Shown: piece after piece, positions 9,502 to 17,797 of the stretch
Layout of the letters: every line of letters starts with the position of its first letter
How positions within the stretch are numbered: position 1 is the stretch's first letter
Source of the DNA: PALSA-693 sp963702305
GTDB taxonomy: Bacteria > Actinomycetota > Acidimicrobiia > Acidimicrobiales > Palsa-688
Assembly: GCA_963702305.1 (NCBI GenBank)
Contig: CAVPBX010000011.1
Span: 186,001 to 250,000 of the forward strand
Direction of reading: 5' to 3'
Length of the DNA stretch: 64,000 nucleotides
Position numbers and translations under genes: made by a program
The notes under the pieces: model-generated
Told to the model about the DNA's origin: nothing
Databases searched by the model: none
Seen by the model: the letters and a program-made list of their open reading frames with translations, nothing else

Positions 9502-10920
9502 TCAACGGTCGACGTCCCCGAGCACCGGGTCGATCGTCGAGACGATGGCGATGGTGTCCGCGATGAGCGCGCCGCGCGCCAGGGGGGCCATGGCTTGCAG
9601 GTTGGCGAAGCTGGCCGCCCGCATGTGCATGCGGTAGGGGCGGGCCGTCCCGTCCGACACGATGTAGCAGCCGCTCTCGCCGCGGGGGCTCTCGACCGGC
9701 ACGTAGGCCTCGCCGGGCGGGACCCGGAAGCCCTCGGTGTACAGCTTGAAATGGTGGATGAGGGCTTCCATCGACTCGTCGATGCGGTTGCGCGGCGGCG
9801 GGGTGACCTTCTTGTCCTGGGTGCGGAAATCCCCCGCGGGCATCAGGTCGACGATCTGGCGGACGATCCTGACCGACTCCCGGATCTCGTTGAAGCGGAT
9901 GGCGTAGCGGTCCCAGCAGTCCCCCTGGGTCCCGACGATCACGTCGAAGTCCACTTCGTCGTACGCCAGGTAGGGCTGGTCCCGCCGCAGGTCCCAGGCC
10001 ACCCCGGTCGACCGCAGCAGGGGTCCGGTGAGGCCCAGCCCGATGGCGACCGACGCGTCGATCGGGCCCACCCCTTGCAGCCGGTTCTGCAGGATGGGCT
10101 GCCCGGTCAGGAGGTTGTCGTACTCGTCCATGCGCCGGGGGATGGCCTCGCAGAGCGCCAGCACGTCGTCCCGCCAGCCATCCGGCAGATCGGCGGCGAC
10201 GCCGCCGGGGCGGAAGTAGTTGTGGTTCATCCGCAGCCCGGTGACCTTCTCGAAGAACGCCAGCACCATCTCCCGGTCCCGCCATCCGTAGACGAGCATG
10301 TTGATGGCGCCGATGTCGGAGCTGTTGGTCGCCAACCACAGGAAGTGGGAGCTGATGCGGTTGAGCTCGCACATCAGCATGCGGATCCACGTGGCCCGGG
10401 GCGGGATCTCGACGCCGAGCAGCTGCTCGACGCTGAGGGCGAAGCCCAGCTCGTTGAAGAAGGGCGCCAGGTAGTCCATGCGGGTGACGTTGGTGCCGCC
10501 CTGGTGGTACATGAGCTCTTCGGCCGTCTTCTCCATGCCGGTGTGGAGGTAGCCGACCACCGGCTTGGAGCGCAGCACCGTCTCGCCGTCGAGCTCGACC
10601 ATGACCCGGAGCACGCCGTGGGTGGAGGGGTGCGACGGCCCGAGGTTGAGGATCATGGTCTCGTCCTCGGGGGCGTCCACGTCGATGTCGGCCGGGTCGA
10701 GCTGCACCCCTTCGGGCAGGCGCAGTACCGAACCCGACTCCAGGCGCAGCTCCCGGGAGGAGCTGCGGGCCCGGGGCATCATTTCCTGACGGCCCTCGTC
10801 GGTCTTGGTCTCGAGGATCTGGGTCAGCTGGTCGCCGCCGGGCGGCACCCGGCCCAGGACGCGGTCGAGGAGGCTCACCTTGCGCGCTTCGGTCGGGTCG
10901 GGAGGGTGATCGTCGCTCAC
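9502..10920 (-). CDS. nuoD: NADH-quinone oxidoreductase subunit D
   Basis: 49-kDa-type subunit that forms the quinone-reducing pocket with NuoB. 472 residues. Conserved parts are GPSHPSTHGVLR, GYLHTGMEKTAE, CELNRISSHFLWL and the C-terminal DPVLGDVDR. The first 85 or so residues are a variable polar extension before the conserved core. The start is the GTG that overlaps the nuoC stop (GTGA); a longer frame to 11091 only repeats nuoC antisense-type translation. Confidence 0.96.
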   Translation of the reverse strand: MSDDHPPDPTEARKVSLLDRVLGRVPPGGDQLTQILETKTDEGRQEMMPRARSSSRELRLESGSVLRLPEGVQLDPADIDVDAPEDETMILNLGPSHPSTHGVLRVMVELDGETVLRSKPVVGYLHTGMEKTAEELMYHQGGTNVTRMDYLAPFFNELGFALSVEQLLGVEIPPRATWIRMLMCELNRISSHFLWLATNSSDIGAINMLVYGWRDREMVLAFFEKVTGLRMNHNYFRPGGVAADLPDGWRDDVLALCEAIPRRMDEYDNLLTGQPILQNRLQGVGPIDASVAIGLGLTGPLLRSTGVAWDLRRDQPYLAYDEVDFDVIVGTQGDCWDRYAIRFNEIRESVRIVRQIVDLMPAGDFRTQDKKVTPPPRNRIDESMEALIHHFKLYTEGFRVPPGEAYVPVESPRGESGCYIVSDGTARPYRMHMRAASFANLQAMAPLARGALIADTIAIVSTIDPVLGDVDR

Positions 10921-11453
10921 TTGGGCGCCTCTTTGAACTGGACCGGGATGTGGCCGGTGTCGTAGTCCTTGCGGAGGGGGTGACCCTCCCAGTCCTCGGG
11001 CATCAGGATCCGCGACGGATCGGGATGGCCGTCGAAGCGGATGCCAAACATGTCGTACGTCTCGCGCTCGTGGGCCTCGGTACCGGGCCACAGTTCGAAG
11101 AGGGTCGGGATCGACGGGTCGGCCGCCGGCACCTGGCAGCGGACCCGCACCCGGGTCCGCTGATGCAGCGAAAGCAGCTCGACCACCACCTCGAATCGCT
11201 CGGGGGTGATGCCGGCCGGCAGGTCCCGGCCCGGGTGGGTGAGATAGTCCACGCCGGTCACCCCCACCGGCAGGTCGTAGCGGTCGTCCTTGAGCGCCCG
11301 CATCAGGGGGAGGTACCCGTCGCGGTTGCAGTGCACCACCCGGGCACCGGAACGCTCGTCGAGGGGGCAGCCGTGGAGGGTCGGCGGGCTCGGTGGCTCT
11401 GCGGGGAGCGGGTCCTCCGCTGCCGGCGGGCCGGGAGCGGCGGCGTCCGTCAT
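10917..11453 (-). CDS. nuoC: NADH-quinone oxidoreductase subunit C
   Basis: 30-kDa subunit of the peripheral arm of complex I. 178 residues. The signature ERETYDMFGIRFDGHPDPSR followed by LMPEDWEGHPLRKDY is the classical NuoC motif. The N-terminal 30 residues are Pro/Ala rich and probably disordered. The ATG overlaps the nuoB stop as ATGA, which decides between this and a longer reading. Confidence 0.95.
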   Translation of the reverse strand: MTDAAAPGPPAAEDPLPAEPPSPPTLHGCPLDERSGARVVHCNRDGYLPLMRALKDDRYDLPVGVTGVDYLTHPGRDLPAGITPERFEVVVELLSLHQRTRVRVRCQVPAADPSIPTLFELWPGTEAHERETYDMFGIRFDGHPDPSRILMPEDWEGHPLRKDYDTGHIPVQFKEAPK

Positions 11454-11998
11454 CGGGCCGGCAACCGTAGGGGCTGGCGCTGGGTGGACGGGTCGAGGTG
11501 GATGCCGGCGCCCGTGCCGGTGGCCGTTCGGCGGGAGATCTCCCCGATCCGGATCTTCTGGTGGAGGGTCAGGATCGAGTGGATGAGCGTCTCGGGCCCG
11601 GGCGGGCATCCCGGCGCGTAGACGTCAACGGGGACGATCTGGTCAACGCCCTGCACGATGGCGTAGTTGTTGAACATCCCGCCCGTGCTGGCGCACACGC
11701 CCATGGAGATCACCCATTTGGGTTCCATCATCTGGTCGTAGACCTGGCGCAGCACCGGCGCCATCTTCTGGCTCACCCGGCCGGCCACGATCATCACATC
11801 CGCCTGGCGCGGCGAGGCCCGGAACACCTCCATGCCAAAGCGGGCCAGGTCGAAGTTGGCGGCGCCGGCCGCCATCATCTCCATGGCGCAGCACGCCAGG
11901 CCGAAGTTGGCCGCCCAGGAGCTCGACGCGCGCGCCCACTTGACCATGCCCTCGAGGGTGCCGGTCAGGAAATTGTGTTGGAGGTTCTCCAGGCCCAT
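11450..11998 (-). CDS. nuoB: NADH-quinone oxidoreductase subunit B (cluster N2)
   Basis: PSST-type subunit carrying the terminal N2 4Fe-4S cluster that reduces quinone. 182 residues. The four ligands are visible as C36-C37 in GLACCAMEMM, C102 in GVCASTGGMF and C131 in APGCPPGPE. The ATG at 11998 has a very good ribosome-binding site (GAGGAGGAAG) about 7 bases upstream, which excludes the in-frame start 9 codons earlier. About 100 bases separate it from nuoA. Confidence 0.97.
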   Translation of the reverse strand: MGLENLQHNFLTGTLEGMVKWARASSSWAANFGLACCAMEMMAAGAANFDLARFGMEVFRASPRQADVMIVAGRVSQKMAPVLRQVYDQMMEPKWVISMGVCASTGGMFNNYAIVQGVDQIVPVDVYAPGCPPGPETLIHSILTLHQKIRIGEISRRTATGTGAGIHLDPSTQRQPLRLPAR

Positions 11999-12095
11999 CG
12001 ACGTCTTCCTCCTCTCGCTTCGCACCGTAGGACCATCGGGGACCGGCGTGCCAACCGACGGCCGTCCGACCGGTCGCCGCCGTCAGCGCCGGCCG

Positions 12096-12620
12096 CTACG
12101 CGGTGTGGACGTGGCGGGGGTCAGCTTCGCCCGGACCGTCCGCTTCGGTGTCCAGGGCCTCCGGCCCGGACCCGTCGAACAGTTCACGGGGTCGGCGCAC
12201 CCGCAGCACGGTGGCGTTGGTGGTCCGGGACAAATCCGCCGGCGGCCGCCCGCCCCGACGGGGCCGCGGACCCCAGTCGAGCGCCCCGTTGGACACCAGG
12301 TAGGCGAAGGCGATGAATACCACGATGGCGAACGCCGCCATTTCGCCCAGCCCGAACGTCGCCAGCTGGTGGTACATCACGGCCCACGGGTAGAGGAAGA
12401 TGACCTCGATATCGAAGATGATGAAGATCATCGCCACCAGGTAGAACCGCACCGGGAAGCGGGCGGCCGGCTGGTAGCGCGGCGCGATGCCCGATTCGTA
12501 CGGGCCTTCCTTCGCCCCGGTCGGGCGCTTGGGACCCAGCTTGCGTGACGCCGCGACCGATCCGCCGGCGAACGCCGCGACCAGCGCCAGCAGCAGCACG
12601 ATCGGCAGGTACTGGACCAC
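12096..12620 (-). CDS. nuoA: NADH-quinone oxidoreductase subunit A, with C-terminal extension
   Basis: Membrane subunit at the junction of the two arms of complex I and first gene of the operon. 174 residues against the usual 115-140. Three helices; the loop KEGPYESGIAPRYQPAARF and the FDIEVIFLYPWAV segment are diagnostic. After the third helix a polar tail of about 55 residues, rich in Arg, Asp and Glu, is not part of the usual fold. The GTG start lies 8 bases after a TAACAT box, which suggests a leaderless transcript and supports this start over longer readings into the repeat-rich DNA upstream. Confidence 0.92.
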   Translation of the reverse strand: MVQYLPIVLLLALVAAFAGGSVAASRKLGPKRPTGAKEGPYESGIAPRYQPAARFPVRFYLVAMIFIIFDIEVIFLYPWAVMYHQLATFGLGEMAAFAIVVFIAFAYLVSNGALDWGPRPRRGGRPPADLSRTTNATVLRVRRPRELFDGSGPEALDTEADGPGEADPRHVHTA

Positions 12621-12628
12621 GAGTGGCG

Positions 12629-12634
12629 ATGTTA
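12629..12634 (-). promoter_or_regulatory. Predicted -10 box TAACAT of the nuo operon
   Basis: TAACAT read on the minus strand, 8 bases before the GTG of nuoA. It fits the TANNNT-N6-9-start pattern seen before many genes in this window, so transcription probably begins at or next to the start codon. No clear -35 box is visible in the GC-rich DNA upstream. Confidence 0.5.
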
Positions 12635-12662
12635 GCCACCTGCCGGCGGTGGGCCGGTGCGG

Positions 12663-12777
<115 letters not shown>

Positions 12778-12801
12778 CGGTGGGCCGGCCGGCCTCCCAC
12801 A

Positions 12802-12823
12802 AAACCGTTTCGCGCCACGCCCC
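12802..12823 (+). repeat. 22-base direct repeat, copy 1
   Basis: A 22-base sequence with core GTTTCGCGCCACGCC, repeated exactly 61 bases further on. It sits between nuoA and the divergent flavoprotein gene. Function unknown. Confidence 0.85.
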
Positions 12824-12862
12824 TTCCCCCGGGTGCCGCGACTGTCGCGAAGTCGCAGATAC

Positions 12863-12884
12863 AAACCGTTTCGCGCCACGCCCC
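12863..12884 (+). repeat. 22-base direct repeat, copy 2
   Basis: Exact second copy of the 22-base sequence at 12802-12823. Its GTTTCGCGCCA core (12868-12878) also forms the left arm of a long hairpin with 12904-12914. Confidence 0.85.
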
Positions 12885-12914
12885 GCCGGGGCGCCGTGGG
12901 GCCTGGCGCGAAAC
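12868..12914. repeat. Long inverted repeat with 11-bp outer stem
   Basis: GTTTCGCGCCA at 12868-12878 pairs perfectly with TGGCGCGAAAC at 12904-12914. Inside the loop, GCCCC and GGGGC around 12880-12892 can form a second stem. It may be a transcript-ending or REP-like structure in the divergent intergenic region; there is no T tract. Confidence 0.7.
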
Positions 12915-12985
12915 CGTCGGCCGGCCCCGCCACCGCGACCCCCCGCCGGCCCAACCACCCCGCCGAGTTGGTCCGCCCGGCGCAC

Positions 12986-12991
12986 TAGCCT
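12986..12991 (+). promoter_or_regulatory. Predicted -10 box TAGCCT of the flavoprotein gene
   Basis: TAGCCT lies 7 bases before the ATG at 12999 and there is no ribosome-binding site, as expected for a leaderless mRNA. Confidence 0.55.
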
Positions 12992-12998
12992 CGCCCTA

Positions 12999-14291
12999 AT
13001 GAACGACCCCGCCCCGGTCGCCTCCCGCCGCTGCGACGTATTGGTGATCGGTGGCGGTCCGTCGGGTGCGGCGTGCGCCTATTGGCTGGCGACGGCCGGC
13101 CACGACGTCGTCATGGTGGAACGCAAGCGCTACCCCCGCGAGAAGACCTGCGGCGACGGGCTCACCCCCCGCTCCGTCCGCCAGCTGGAGGACATGGGCC
13201 TCGCCGACGAGCTCGCCGGCGCCGGGCACCGCTTCGCCGGCCTCCGCTCCCACGGGTTCGGCCGTACCCTCGAGCTGACCTGGCCCGACCACCCCGACCT
13301 CCCCGGCTACGGCTACGTGATCACGCGCAAGGACCTCGACGCCCTGGTCGCGGCGCGGGCCACCAAGGCGGGCGCCACGGTCTGGGAGGGCGCCGAGGCG
13401 ACCGAGCCGCTGGTCGAGGCCGGCCTGGTGCGCGGCGCCCGGGTCCGGTCCAAGGGCGCGGACGGCGACACCTCGACCACCACCCCCGTCGAGGTCCGGG
13501 CCCGCTACACCGTGGTAGCGGACGGGGCCAACTCCCGCTTCGGCCGGTCCCTGGGCACCAGCCGCAACCGGGCCTACCCGCAGGGCATGGCCATCCGGGG
13601 CTACTGGAGGTCGCCCCGCCACGACGAGCCGTGGATCGACAGCTGGCTCGACATCCGGGACAAGTCCGGCAACGTGCTGCCGGGGTACGGGTGGATCTTC
13701 CCCGTCGGCGACGGGCGCATCAACGTCGGGATCGGTTTGCTGTCCACCTTCAACCAGTGGAAGGCCGTCAACACCACCCACCTGCTGCAGAGCTTCGCCG
13801 AGTACGCCCCGCCGTCCTGGGACATCCGGCCGGAGACGGCATGCGGCCCGCCCACCGGCGGCCGCCTGCCGATGGGGATGTCGGTCGGCCCGCACGCCGG
13901 TCCCACCTGGCTGGTGGTCGGCGACGCCGGCGGGACCATCAATCCCTTCAATGGGGAGGGCATCGCCTACGCCTACGAGTCGGGGCGGTTCGCCGCCGAC
14001 GCGGTCCACCTGGCCCTGGTCACCGGCGACGGCCTGGCCCTGCAGACCTACCGGGAGCGCCTCGACGAGGCCTATGCCCTCTACTACAAAGTGGCCCGGG
14101 CCTTCGTCCGCATCATCGGCCGGCCCGAGCTGATGAAGGTCCTGGTGACCACCGGGATGCGCAGCCGCAGCCTGATGGAATGGGTCCTGCGCATCATGGC
14201 CAACCTGCTGCGCCCCGACGAACTCGGCCCGGCCGAGGCCGCCTACCGGGCCATCGCCGCGGTGGCCCGCCTGGTCCCCGAAGCCGCATAG
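12999..14291 (+). CDS. Geranylgeranyl reductase family FAD-dependent oxidoreductase
   Basis: A flavoprotein of the family that saturates isoprenoid double bonds; in actinobacteria close members act on the menaquinone side chain (MenJ type). 430 residues. The N terminus has the dinucleotide motif VIGGGPSGAACAYWLA, followed by PREKTCGDGLTP, which is the family PxxKxCGxGL motif, and a C-terminal FAD motif GDAGGTINPFNGEGIAYAYE. The reducible substrate is not visible from sequence. It faces away from the nuo operon, and a role in the menaquinone used by complex I is plausible from position only. The start is the only ATG before the Rossmann motif and is leaderless. Confidence 0.85.
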   Translation: MNDPAPVASRRCDVLVIGGGPSGAACAYWLATAGHDVVMVERKRYPREKTCGDGLTPRSVRQLEDMGLADELAGAGHRFAGLRSHGFGRTLELTWPDHPDLPGYGYVITRKDLDALVAARATKAGATVWEGAEATEPLVEAGLVRGARVRSKGADGDTSTTTPVEVRARYTVVADGANSRFGRSLGTSRNRAYPQGMAIRGYWRSPRHDEPWIDSWLDIRDKSGNVLPGYGWIFPVGDGRINVGIGLLSTFNQWKAVNTTHLLQSFAEYAPPSWDIRPETACGPPTGGRLPMGMSVGPHAGPTWLVVGDAGGTINPFNGEGIAYAYESGRFAADAVHLALVTGDGLALQTYRERLDEAYALYYKVARAFVRIIGRPELMKVLVTTGMRSRSLMEWVLRIMANLLRPDELGPAEAAYRAIAAVARLVPEAA

Positions 14292-14313
14292 CCCCGAAGC
14301 CGCTTAGCCGCCC

Positions 14314-15564
14314 TTAGCCGGCAGCCGCCGCCGCGAACGCCTCGACGGTCCGGGCCAGATCGGCGTCGGTGTGCGCCAGGCTCGGGAAGAAGACCTCGTA
14401 GGCGCCGGGTGCGATGGCCACGCCGTGGTCGAGCAGGCCGTGCATCAAGGCCGGGTACCGTCCGGTGGCCGCCGACCGGGTCGCGCCCCCGTAGTCGAGT
14501 ACCGGCTCGGTCCCGAAGAACACGCCCAACAGCGGCCCCGCCACCGGTATCTGCACCTCCGGCCCCATGGCGGCCGCCAGCCCGACCGCGAAGCGGCCCA
14601 CCCGGGTCACCAGCTCCTTGTACGACTCCGGCCCGAGCTCGGCGAGCACCGCCAGCCCGGCCGCGGTGGCCAACGGGTTTCCCGACAGGGTGCCGGCCTG
14701 GTACACCGGGCCGATGGGGGCCAGCTCCTCCATCACATCCCGCCGCCCGCCGAACGCCGCCAGGGGTAGGCCGCCACCGATCACCTTCCCGAAGCACCAC
14801 AGGTCCGGGCGCACCCCGAACACCTCAGCCGCCCCGCCGTAGCCGACCCGGAACCCGGTGATGACCTCGTCGAAGATCAGGAGGGCGCCGGCCCGGTCGC
14901 ATGCCTCCCGCAACCCCTCGAGGAAACCGGGGGCGGGCGGCACCAGGCCCATGTTGGCGGCGATCGGCTCCACGATCACGCAGGCCACCTCGTCGTCGAT
15001 TTCGGGCACCCGGTTGTAGGGCACCACCATGGTCTCGGCCACGGCCGCCTTGGGCACCCCGGCCGAGGTCGGCAGGCCCAGCGTGGCCACCCCGCTCCCC
15101 CCGCCGGCGAGCAGACCGTCGCTGTGCCCGTGGTAGCAGCCGGCGAAGAGCATGATCCGATCGCGCCCGGTCGCCCCCCGCGCCAGGCGGACCGCGGACA
15201 TGCTGGCCTCGGTCCCGCTGTTGACCAGGCGGACCTCGTCGCACCCCTCGATTCGGGCGCAGATCTCCTCCGCCAGGAGCACCTCGCGCTCCGTCGGGGC
15301 GCCAAAGGACGTGCCGTCCCCGGCCGCCCGCCTGACCGCCTCCACCACCTTGGGGTGGGCGTGCCCCAGGATCGACGCCCCGTAGGACTGCACGTAGTCG
15401 AGGTACCGGTTCCCATCGACGTCCCAGACGTACGCCCCCTCCCCCCGGGCCACGAAGTACGGCGTGCCGCCCACCGACCGGAAGGCCCGCACCGGCGAGT
15501 TGACCCCGCCGGGGATCACCCGCTGGGCGCGGGCGAACAGGGCGGCGCTGGCCTGGTCACCCAT
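14314..15564 (-). CDS. hemL: Glutamate-1-semialdehyde 2,1-aminomutase
   Basis: PLP enzyme that converts glutamate-1-semialdehyde to 5-aminolevulinate, second step of the C5 haem pathway. 416 residues, usual length. The N-terminal PGGVNSPVRAFRSVGG is the family hallmark; NSGTEASMSAVRLAR binds the cofactor phosphate; the PLP lysine is in CFGKVIGGGLP. The start codon overlaps the end of hemB by 8 bases, so the two are co-translated. It fits with hemA, hemC and hemD nearby. Confidence 0.96.
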   Translation of the reverse strand: MGDQASAALFARAQRVIPGGVNSPVRAFRSVGGTPYFVARGEGAYVWDVDGNRYLDYVQSYGASILGHAHPKVVEAVRRAAGDGTSFGAPTEREVLLAEEICARIEGCDEVRLVNSGTEASMSAVRLARGATGRDRIMLFAGCYHGHSDGLLAGGGSGVATLGLPTSAGVPKAAVAETMVVPYNRVPEIDDEVACVIVEPIAANMGLVPPAPGFLEGLREACDRAGALLIFDEVITGFRVGYGGAAEVFGVRPDLWCFGKVIGGGLPLAAFGGRRDVMEELAPIGPVYQAGTLSGNPLATAAGLAVLAELGPESYKELVTRVGRFAVGLAAAMGPEVQIPVAGPLLGVFFGTEPVLDYGGATRSAATGRYPALMHGLLDHGVAIAPGAYEVFFPSLAHTDADLARTVEAFAAAAAG

Positions 15565-16540
15565 TGAGGGTCTCGGCCAGCTCCCCGGCCAGGTAGGTGA
15601 GGATCATGTCGGCGCCGGCCCGTTTGATGGCCACGGTGTGTTCGAGGGCGACCGCGGCCCCGTCGATCCAGCCCCGCTCCGCCGCGGCCCGGATCATGGC
15701 GTACTCGCCGCTCACGTGGTACGCCGCGACCGGGACGTCCACCCGGGCCCGCACCGCGGCGATCACGTCGAGGTAGGCCAGGGCCGGCTTGACCATGACC
15801 ATGTCGGCGCCTTCCTCGATGTCCAGCTCCACCTCGCGCAGCGCCTCCCGGCGGTTGCGGTGATCCTGCTGGTAGCCCTGGCGGTCGCCCCCGCCGGAGA
15901 TGGTGACGTCCACCGCCTCGCGGAACGGGCCGTACAGCGCCGAGGCGTACTTGGCGGCGTAGGCCAGGATGGCCACGTCGGCGTATCCGCCCATGTCGAG
16001 CGCGGCCCGGATGGCGCCCACCTGTCCGTCCATCATCCCGGAGGGGGCCACCACGTGGGCGCCCGCGGCCGCCTGGGCCAGCGCCACTTCGCCGTAGCGG
16101 TCGAGGGTCAGGTCGTTGTCCACCTCGCCGCGGCTGTCGAGGAGCCCGCAGTGCCCGTGGTCGGTGTACTCGTCGAGGCAGAGGTCGGCCATGAGCACCA
16201 TCCGCTCGCCGAGCTCGTCGGCCAGCCGGCGCAAGGCCACCTGCACGATCCCGTCCGGGTGGGACGCCCCGCTGCCCACCTCGTCTTTGGCCACGGGGAC
16301 GCCGAACAGCACCAGGGCCGGCACCCCGAGGGAGGCCAGCCGGTGCGCCTCTTTGACCAGAGACTCGGTCGTGTGCTGCACCACCCCCGGCAAGGACTCG
16401 ATCGGTTGCGGCGTCTCGATCCCCTCCCGCACGAACAGCGGGGCGATGAGATCGGAGGGGCTGAGCGCGGTCTCGGCGACCAGGTCCCGCAGGCGCGGGT
16501 GGCGGCGCAGGCGGCGCAGCCTGGCGGCGGGGAACCCCAT
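15557..16540 (-). CDS. hemB: Delta-aminolevulinic acid dehydratase (porphobilinogen synthase)
   Basis: Condenses two 5-aminolevulinate molecules to porphobilinogen. 327 residues. The cysteine-type metal site is seen in MADLCLDEYTDHGHCGLL; the two active lysines are in AYAAKYASALYGPFR and MVMVKPALAYLD. This indicates a zinc-type enzyme. The ATG at 16540 follows a TACCGT box by 7 bases, so I prefer it to the GTG three codons upstream, which overlaps that box. First gene of the hemB-hemL pair. Confidence 0.95.
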   Translation of the reverse strand: MGFPAARLRRLRRHPRLRDLVAETALSPSDLIAPLFVREGIETPQPIESLPGVVQHTTESLVKEAHRLASLGVPALVLFGVPVAKDEVGSGASHPDGIVQVALRRLADELGERMVLMADLCLDEYTDHGHCGLLDSRGEVDNDLTLDRYGEVALAQAAAGAHVVAPSGMMDGQVGAIRAALDMGGYADVAILAYAAKYASALYGPFREAVDVTISGGGDRQGYQQDHRNRREALREVELDIEEGADMVMVKPALAYLDVIAAVRARVDVPVAAYHVSGEYAMIRAAAERGWIDGAAVALEHTVAIKRAGADMILTYLAGELAETLNG

Positions 16541-16547
16541 GCCGCCC

Positions 16548-16553
16548 ACGGTA
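16548..16553 (-). promoter_or_regulatory. Predicted -10 box TACCGT of hemB
   Basis: TACCGT on the minus strand, 7 bases before the hemB ATG, between hemB and the end of the TetR gene; no ribosome-binding site is seen. Confidence 0.5.
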
Positions 16554-16559
16554 CCCCGG

Positions 16560-17243
16560 TCAGGCGCCGGGCAAGCCCACCAGCCGCGCCACGGTCCGCA
16601 TCGAATAGTCGAAGTAGGCGTCGAAGTCGGTGGTGGCCCCCACGTAGTGGCCGAACAGCTCGAAGCTGACGGTGCCGAGCAGCAGGGTCCAGGCGCTCAT
16701 GGCCGCGGCCACCGCCTCGGGCGGGCGACCGGGGAGCAGGTCGGCCTGGACGGGGCGGATCGCCTCGGCCAGCCCCGGTGGGGCCGGCGGCAGTCCGGTC
16801 GGGGGGCCGGCCTGGACGAAGACGGTGCACATGACCCGGGTGACCTGCAGGGCGGCCTCGATGGTGTCGCCCGGCGCCCGGTAGCCGGGCACCGGCGACC
16901 CGTAGACGAGGGCCCACTCGTGGGGGTGGGTCCGGCCCCATTCCCGCACCGCGGCCGCCATCGCCAGCCACTGGTCGAGCGGTGCCGGACCAGCCGAGCC
17001 GACCCCGGCCGCGGCGGCCGCGCCCACCGCCTCGTACGCATCGATGATCAGCGCCGTGAGCAGGGCATCGCGGTTGGGGAAGTAGCGGTACAGCGCCGAG
17101 GGCACCATCTCCAGGCGTCGGGCGACCGCTCGCAGGGAGAGCGCCGACGCGCCCTCGGAGGCCAGCTCCTCGTGGGCGGCGGCCAGGATCTCCCGGGTCA
17201 GCTCGGCGCGGACCCGGGCTCGGGCGGATCGGGGTGCGGACAC
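16560..17243 (-). CDS. TetR/AcrR family transcriptional regulator
   Basis: One-component repressor, about 227 residues. The N-terminal helix-turn-helix is clear (LSLRAVARRLEMVPSALYRY, then FPNRDALL), followed by a variable ligand-binding half. It is divergent from the nitroreductase at 17338 and probably controls that gene and itself: the two promoters overlap and a palindrome lies between them. I chose the GTG at 17243 because a TATTGT box ends 7 bases before it; the GTG at 17252 would overlap that box. Confidence 0.88.
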   Translation of the reverse strand: MSAPRSARARVRAELTREILAAAHEELASEGASALSLRAVARRLEMVPSALYRYFPNRDALLTALIIDAYEAVGAAAAAGVGSAGPAPLDQWLAMAAAVREWGRTHPHEWALVYGSPVPGYRAPGDTIEAALQVTRVMCTVFVQAGPPTGLPPAPPGLAEAIRPVQADLLPGRPPEAVAAAMSAWTLLLGTVSFELFGHYVGATTDFDAYFDYSMRTVARLVGLPGA

Positions 17244-17250
17244 GACGGTC

Positions 17251-17300
17251 ACAATACCAGAACATTACTCCTTGACAAGAACATTGTTCTCGATAAGGAT
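17251..17300. promoter_or_regulatory. Overlapping divergent promoters with palindromic operator
   Basis: Plus strand: TTGACA at 17272-17277, 16-base spacer, TAAGGA at 17294-17299, for the nitroreductase. Minus strand: TTGTCA at 17278-17273, 16-base spacer, TATTGT at 17256-17251, for the TetR gene. Between the plus -35 and -10 boxes lies the perfect inverted repeat AGAAC-ATT-GTTCT (17278-17290), and a second AGAACATT half-site is at 17259-17266, 19 bases away. This is a textbook layout for TetR autorepression. Confidence 0.75.
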
Positions 17301-17337
17301 CACTCATCACCAACCTTTTCGGCCCCAGGAGGTCGCC

Positions 17338-17797
17338 ATGTCCACGCACTACCAGCAGCCCGGATGGTTCACCCGCAACGTGTTCAACCGGACCGTCGCC
17401 GGTCTCACTCGGGCCGGCATCAGCGTCTGGGGTTCCCGGGTGCTCGAGGTGCCCGGCCGCAAGACGGGCCAGCCCCGCCGGGTGCCCGGTCAACCTGCTC
17501 ACCTACGACGGGGCCCAGTACCTGGTGGCTCCCCGCGGCGAGGCCGAGTGGGTCCGCAACGTCCGGGCCGCCGACGGTCACCTGACGCTGCTGCTCGGCC
17601 GCCACCGCGACGTCCGCACGGCCACCGAGGTCACCGGCACCGACAAGGTGCCGGTGCTGCGGGCCTACCTCAAGCGTTGGAAGGCCGAGGTCGGGGTGTT
17701 CTTCGAGGGCGTCGGGCCGGATTCGACCGACGAGGAGTTGGCGGCCATCGCCGACCGGCACCCCGTCTTCCGGCTCAGCGATCCGCAGACGACGTAG
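17338..17797 (+). CDS. Deazaflavin-dependent nitroreductase family protein, one +1 frameshift
   Basis: Member of the DUF385/Ddn family of small F420-binding proteins common in actinobacteria. The ATG has an ideal AGGAGG site 5 bases upstream. The N-terminal part (WFTRNVFNRTVAGLTRAG, then VLEVPGRKTGQPRRVP) reads in one frame, and VNLLTYDG continuing to FRLSDPQTT reads one base aside; the break is at 17484-17490 in a GCCCGGT run. Length is 3n+1, restored protein about 152 residues. Family substrate is not predictable. The 3' end overlaps the end of cobA-hemD by 23 bases on the other strand. Divergent TetR neighbour suggests induction by a small molecule. Confidence 0.82.
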
